Position numbers and translations under genes: made by a program
From: Bdellovibrionota bacterium
GTDB lineage: Bacteria > Bdellovibrionota > Bacteriovoracia > Bacteriovoracales > Bacteriovoracaceae
DNA: 9,665 nt
Direction: 5' to 3'
Assembly: GCA_030836365.1 (NCBI GenBank)
Contig: JAURQB010000061.1
Coordinates: forward strand, 1-9,665
The notes under the pieces: model-generated
The model's input: only the letters and a program-made list of their open reading frames with translations
Databases searched by the model: none
Told to the model about the DNA's origin: nothing
In this document: positions 8,101 through 9,665 of the stretch, piece after piece
Layout of the letters: each line of letters opens with the position of its first letter
Position numbering within the stretch: position 1 is the stretch's first letter

Positions 8101-8801
8101 TTTCTAATTATCTTGATTTTCTTGATGGTAAATATCAAATGCTTGATCAAAACTTAGCTGCATTCCGGGATATTAAAACGAAGATGACCTACTTCCAGTT
8201 ACCCGATGGAAGTTATGACATTAGCAAACTGACTGATTTTTACTCTTCTGAGGCGATGACTCCGACACAAAAAGAATTATTTGATCAAGCATTTCAACCA
8301 GATTTTATCGTTGATACGAGAACAGGTGACTTCATTGTTGATTTGCAAAATAAAGATTTAATAAAAGAAGCTGGGGAGAATTCAGTGAGCTTAAACTTTG
8401 AGCGACAAGAACTCTATTTCGATATCGAGCTCCGTGGTATTAAGCAAATGAAAAAAAATATTGTGACAGAAACAGGAGAGCAAATTGAAAGTATTGGGAC
8501 TGGAAAAATTCGTCAGCAAAGTCAGCTTGTATCAATTCTTGAGCGCTCGCCAAGGGATTTTATCGAGGAAATCGCGGCAAAAAAACCCGAATTCCCCGCC
8601 CACTTAAATGCTCAAAATAGGGATTGGGCAGATTACGCAGCTAGACGAATGGAGGAAAACTCAACGATGTTTTTAAGTGAGTTCTCTCGAACTCAAGAAA
8701 ATATCAATACCAGTTATGCACAACGTGGATACTGGGAATACGAAGAAATTATGCGGGTAAAAAAAGCAATGATTGACCGAGAAAATGGTTCGAATTTATA
8801 A
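5151..8801 (+). CDS. Large exported cysteine-rich protein with central hydrophobic hairpin and His-rich C-terminal region, 1216 aa
   Basis: I do not recognise a named family. The start is GTG at 5151: an in-frame TGA immediately precedes it, and it yields a signal peptide (MKKYCFLLIILSFSLL). No Shine-Dalgarno sequence is visible. The N-terminal half holds many cysteines, including CGETC (43-47) and CVNWC (247-251), as expected for a disulfide-bonded exported protein. Residues 428-450 are Lys/Glu-rich and may be helical. Residues 615-653 form a Gly/Ala-rich hydrophobic hairpin, followed by a C-x(9)-C pair (666, 676) and a second hydrophobic patch at about 690-712. After that, cysteines nearly vanish (only 936 and 945) and a distinct C-terminal region of about 450 residues begins. 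It contains H861-x(6)-H868, then H935 and H955-x-H957-D958-x(3)-H962. This could be an enzymatic or effector module carried behind a membrane-interacting segment, which is inference. The gene lies 33 bp before the papain-like gene, so they are probably co-transcribed. Confidence 0.9.
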   Translation: MKKYCFLLIILSFSLLCNEVSFEDSVWNGEPIDQVTEEIKQLCGETCSGPEEQIKIATRAKEIERQYIQDFTNWIKQMPPEMRDTISGLTYDDSKSPRENEVTQPHKLRELFNDEGFIDILIQDHPSSPPVNRDQLMTNFTKYYNSLGALSVLKFQCINSNPEDREACPLQTELPKVESIKFNPTSLSSQNRMTESEDTPSEIPKGKIPATDPRCQDIVQKSLALDEKAGELGPQEYTRQRRELANCVNWCSDDVKERYPLLCAAQEAGPNSDRPPIASLSHQREDGFIQYDGRSIACDAGWLSQNFYRRNWNERQIDCAISGSSLEIFREDYYHLLGSVAANLSASQAGNTAEGEIFQNSAPLQSSYLNYPDLVRMTAISKFLNGYCDLTGNVPANVPDSCSPYQKGIQNYRCNKEVTPDKPEYIKTAKQLRKLHQEKARLNELANSEIYKGVRDFIATGIAPNTSTLMGLSPTQAYTNYSALTAQIDQVDASIVELSGKFPLLMSGLSTDTPIEDQDLTNEGIISELSQLDENNINQRTFNRLYKKAKSNAGEKFSSSLNSMCDARSGITDDQIILMPEFTGPTLQKFPQYEVAQLCLESRFGPEDMKQLIDDAAIPGAAIGCLAASIGPQAVAVGAICGAMFAGHGYYVYQREKNKLIQIQECRQSTRGQDFCDNDEYLAQKSDYDHALLNLQISIATLPLDIVLPGAIEYGPRLMQALRSADELPIQEAIRLAKSVEDELMNIRKITNPEEQAQALEQLITRIKSHNDYNPIDVVAGAEDTFSIIQRGEDGRQRFIPFTPGTNDVSSLENFTIIERTSGYEGGKLIEMDVEFPQDPLFFEASSGLTSQSTFKGGVAHGITYPVHSPALEIYQQGDSFLYPKLGRANEVYERLGQEFSRVGLSNNVRFVDDSVVGSAENFYGGMENFIRQLHCPGGPPGSLCWPMGADGIFHLHDIGAHYSKLYQLPEDVVRQVSHQTQTVSNYLDFLDGKYQMLDQNLAAFRDIKTKMTYFQLPDGSYDISKLTDFYSSEAMTPTQKELFDQAFQPDFIVDTRTGDFIVDLQNKDLIKEAGENSVSLNFERQELYFDIELRGIKQMKKNIVTETGEQIESIGTGKIRQQSQLVSILERSPRDFIEEIAAKKPEFPAHLNAQNRDWADYAARRMEENSTMFLSEFSRTQENINTSYAQRGYWEYEEIMRVKKAMIDRENGSNL

Positions 8802-8820
8802 ATTTTAGCCGAAAAGAGTA

Positions 8821-8827
8821 AAGGAGG
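8821..8827 (+). promoter_or_regulatory. Strong ribosome binding site deciding the TTG start of the papain-like gene
   Basis: AAGGAGG is followed after 7 nt by TTG at 8835. This is the best Shine-Dalgarno in the window. It fixes the TTG as the start, which places a hydrophobic signal sequence right at the N-terminus. The next in-frame ATG (residue 40) would remove the signal. Confidence 0.85.
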
Positions 8828-8834
8828 AAAGCTG

Positions 8835-9665
8835 TTGAACGTCTTGATCACTATTATTTTATTATTACTCCCCATAATATCTGTTGGGCAAAATTGTGGA
8901 GAGCTTCAAAACGGCCAAGAAATTAGACTGGACTCTCCAGGAAATTCAATGGAAGGAGTAAGACCTTGGAACCAAGACAATACTGGACTGTGTACTTACT
9001 ACTCTATTGGGCAAATTCTCGGCCAACAAATTAATGATCCAAATAACCGCCAAATAAATCCAAATTATTTAGGAGTTTTGGGCTATCAAATAGACCCAAA
9101 TAAGCCAAACAGCCTTAGTGCTTATGTCGACAGAAATGATCCTGCCAAAGATGATGACGATGAAGCATTTTATGATGGTGCGCGGCTCTGCGAAACGTTG
9201 GATCGATTAAGAGATGAACCTATATGCCTCCAATCACAAGATGATAGCGTGAGTACAAGAAACTTCTCGGACATCACTGATGAACTAGACTCCTTGCATT
9301 CACAGTTAACAAATTTAACACCAGAACAAAAAGATGCGCTAGACAATGCGCTATTAGAAATTGCGGGTTTTGATAAATGCAAAGAAATGCCTAATCCCGA
9401 CAAATTAGAAAAATCAATCAAAAAACTAATAAGACAAGTGAACGTGGATAAAAAAATTCACCTCGGTGAATTGGCCAGCGAAGCAATAAGAACAAACGAA
9501 ACAGAGGAATTGAGAAAACTAAGTGAATTAAGAGATCAAAAAGGTCAAAGGCCCACGCAAATTGAAGAGGAGGTACAAGAACTGCAGCGCCAAAAAGGAC
9601 AAATTGAGCAACAAGTGCAAGAATTAAAAGATGAGAAAATTAATTTGTATGACTCTCTTGCTGAA
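8835..9665 (+). CDS. Exported papain-like (C1-type) cysteine peptidase-like protein, N-terminal 277 aa (3' end cut off)
   Basis: The frame is open from TTG at 8835 to the window edge. Residues 1-18 are a signal peptide (MNVLITIILLLLPIISVG). Residues 46-57 read NQDNTGLCTYYS, matching the papain active-site pattern N-Q-x(3)-G-x-C-x-x-[FY]-S. Gln47 would be the oxyanion-hole residue and Cys53 the nucleophile, with the same 6-residue spacing as Gln19-Cys25 in papain. Downstream, INPNYLGVLGY (74-84) and DGARLCETL (114-122) resemble the helix-flanking and Gly-Gly segments that follow the catalytic Cys in this fold. From about 235 to the edge a Gln/Glu/Lys heptad-like stretch suggests a coiled coil, which is unusual inside a protease and may be an insertion before the catalytic His and Asn. 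Those residues lie outside the window, so activity cannot be judged. The gene is the second of an operon with the 1216-residue exported protein, so the two products may act together outside the cytoplasm. Confidence 0.87.
   Translation, partial: MNVLITIILLLLPIISVGQNCGELQNGQEIRLDSPGNSMEGVRPWNQDNTGLCTYYSIGQILGQQINDPNNRQINPNYLGVLGYQIDPNKPNSLSAYVDRNDPAKDDDDEAFYDGARLCETLDRLRDEPICLQSQDDSVSTRNFSDITDELDSLHSQLTNLTPEQKDALDNALLEIAGFDKCKEMPNPDKLEKSIKKLIRQVNVDKKIHLGELASEAIRTNETEELRKLSELRDQKGQRPTQIEEEVQELQRQKGQIEQQVQELKDEKINLYDSLAE

Overview
The window carries five protein-coding genes and no recognisable RNA gene, CRISPR array, transposase or phage gene. Two genes are cut by the window edges. Every product begins with a signal peptide, a lipobox or an N-terminal hydrophobic anchor, so this is a cell-envelope or secretion locus. 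No complete gene matches a family I can name with certainty. The moderately AT-rich DNA, the run of large cysteine-rich exported proteins, the Arg/Cys-repeat lipoprotein and the papain-like exported protein recall predatory Bdellovibrionota (Bdellovibrio, Bacteriovorax or Halobacteriovorax types). That assignment is inference from general character; no marker gene is present.

Left half, minus strand, read right to left: a 941-residue membrane protein (4105 to 1280) is followed after 3 bp by a second membrane protein (starting at 1276, running off the left edge after 425 residues). They are diverged paralogues. Hydrophobic segments fall in the same order, and several cysteine spacings are identical (48, 7, 18 and 7 residues). 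The tight spacing, with the second gene's Shine-Dalgarno sequence inside the end of the first, marks a co-transcribed and probably translationally coupled pair.

Centre: a 271-bp divergent intergenic region holds the start signals for both directions and a GC-rich palindromic patch. On the plus strand follows a 229-residue lipoprotein with a repeated Val-Cys-Arg motif. It is closed by a clear rho-independent terminator ending about 25 bp before the next gene.

Right half, plus strand: a 1216-residue exported protein (GTG start, no visible Shine-Dalgarno) has a cysteine-rich N-terminal half, a glycine/alanine-rich hydrophobic hairpin near the middle and a distinct C-terminal region with a histidine cluster. 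Thirty-three bp later a TTG-started exported protein begins. Its NQ-x(5)-C motif and following residues match the catalytic-cysteine region of papain-type (C1) proteases, and the window ends within its coiled-coil region.

The genes most worth following are the tandem cysteine-patterned membrane paralogues and the operon of the 1216-residue multi-part protein with the papain-like protein. A role in handling other cells or in envelope assembly is plausible but unproven.
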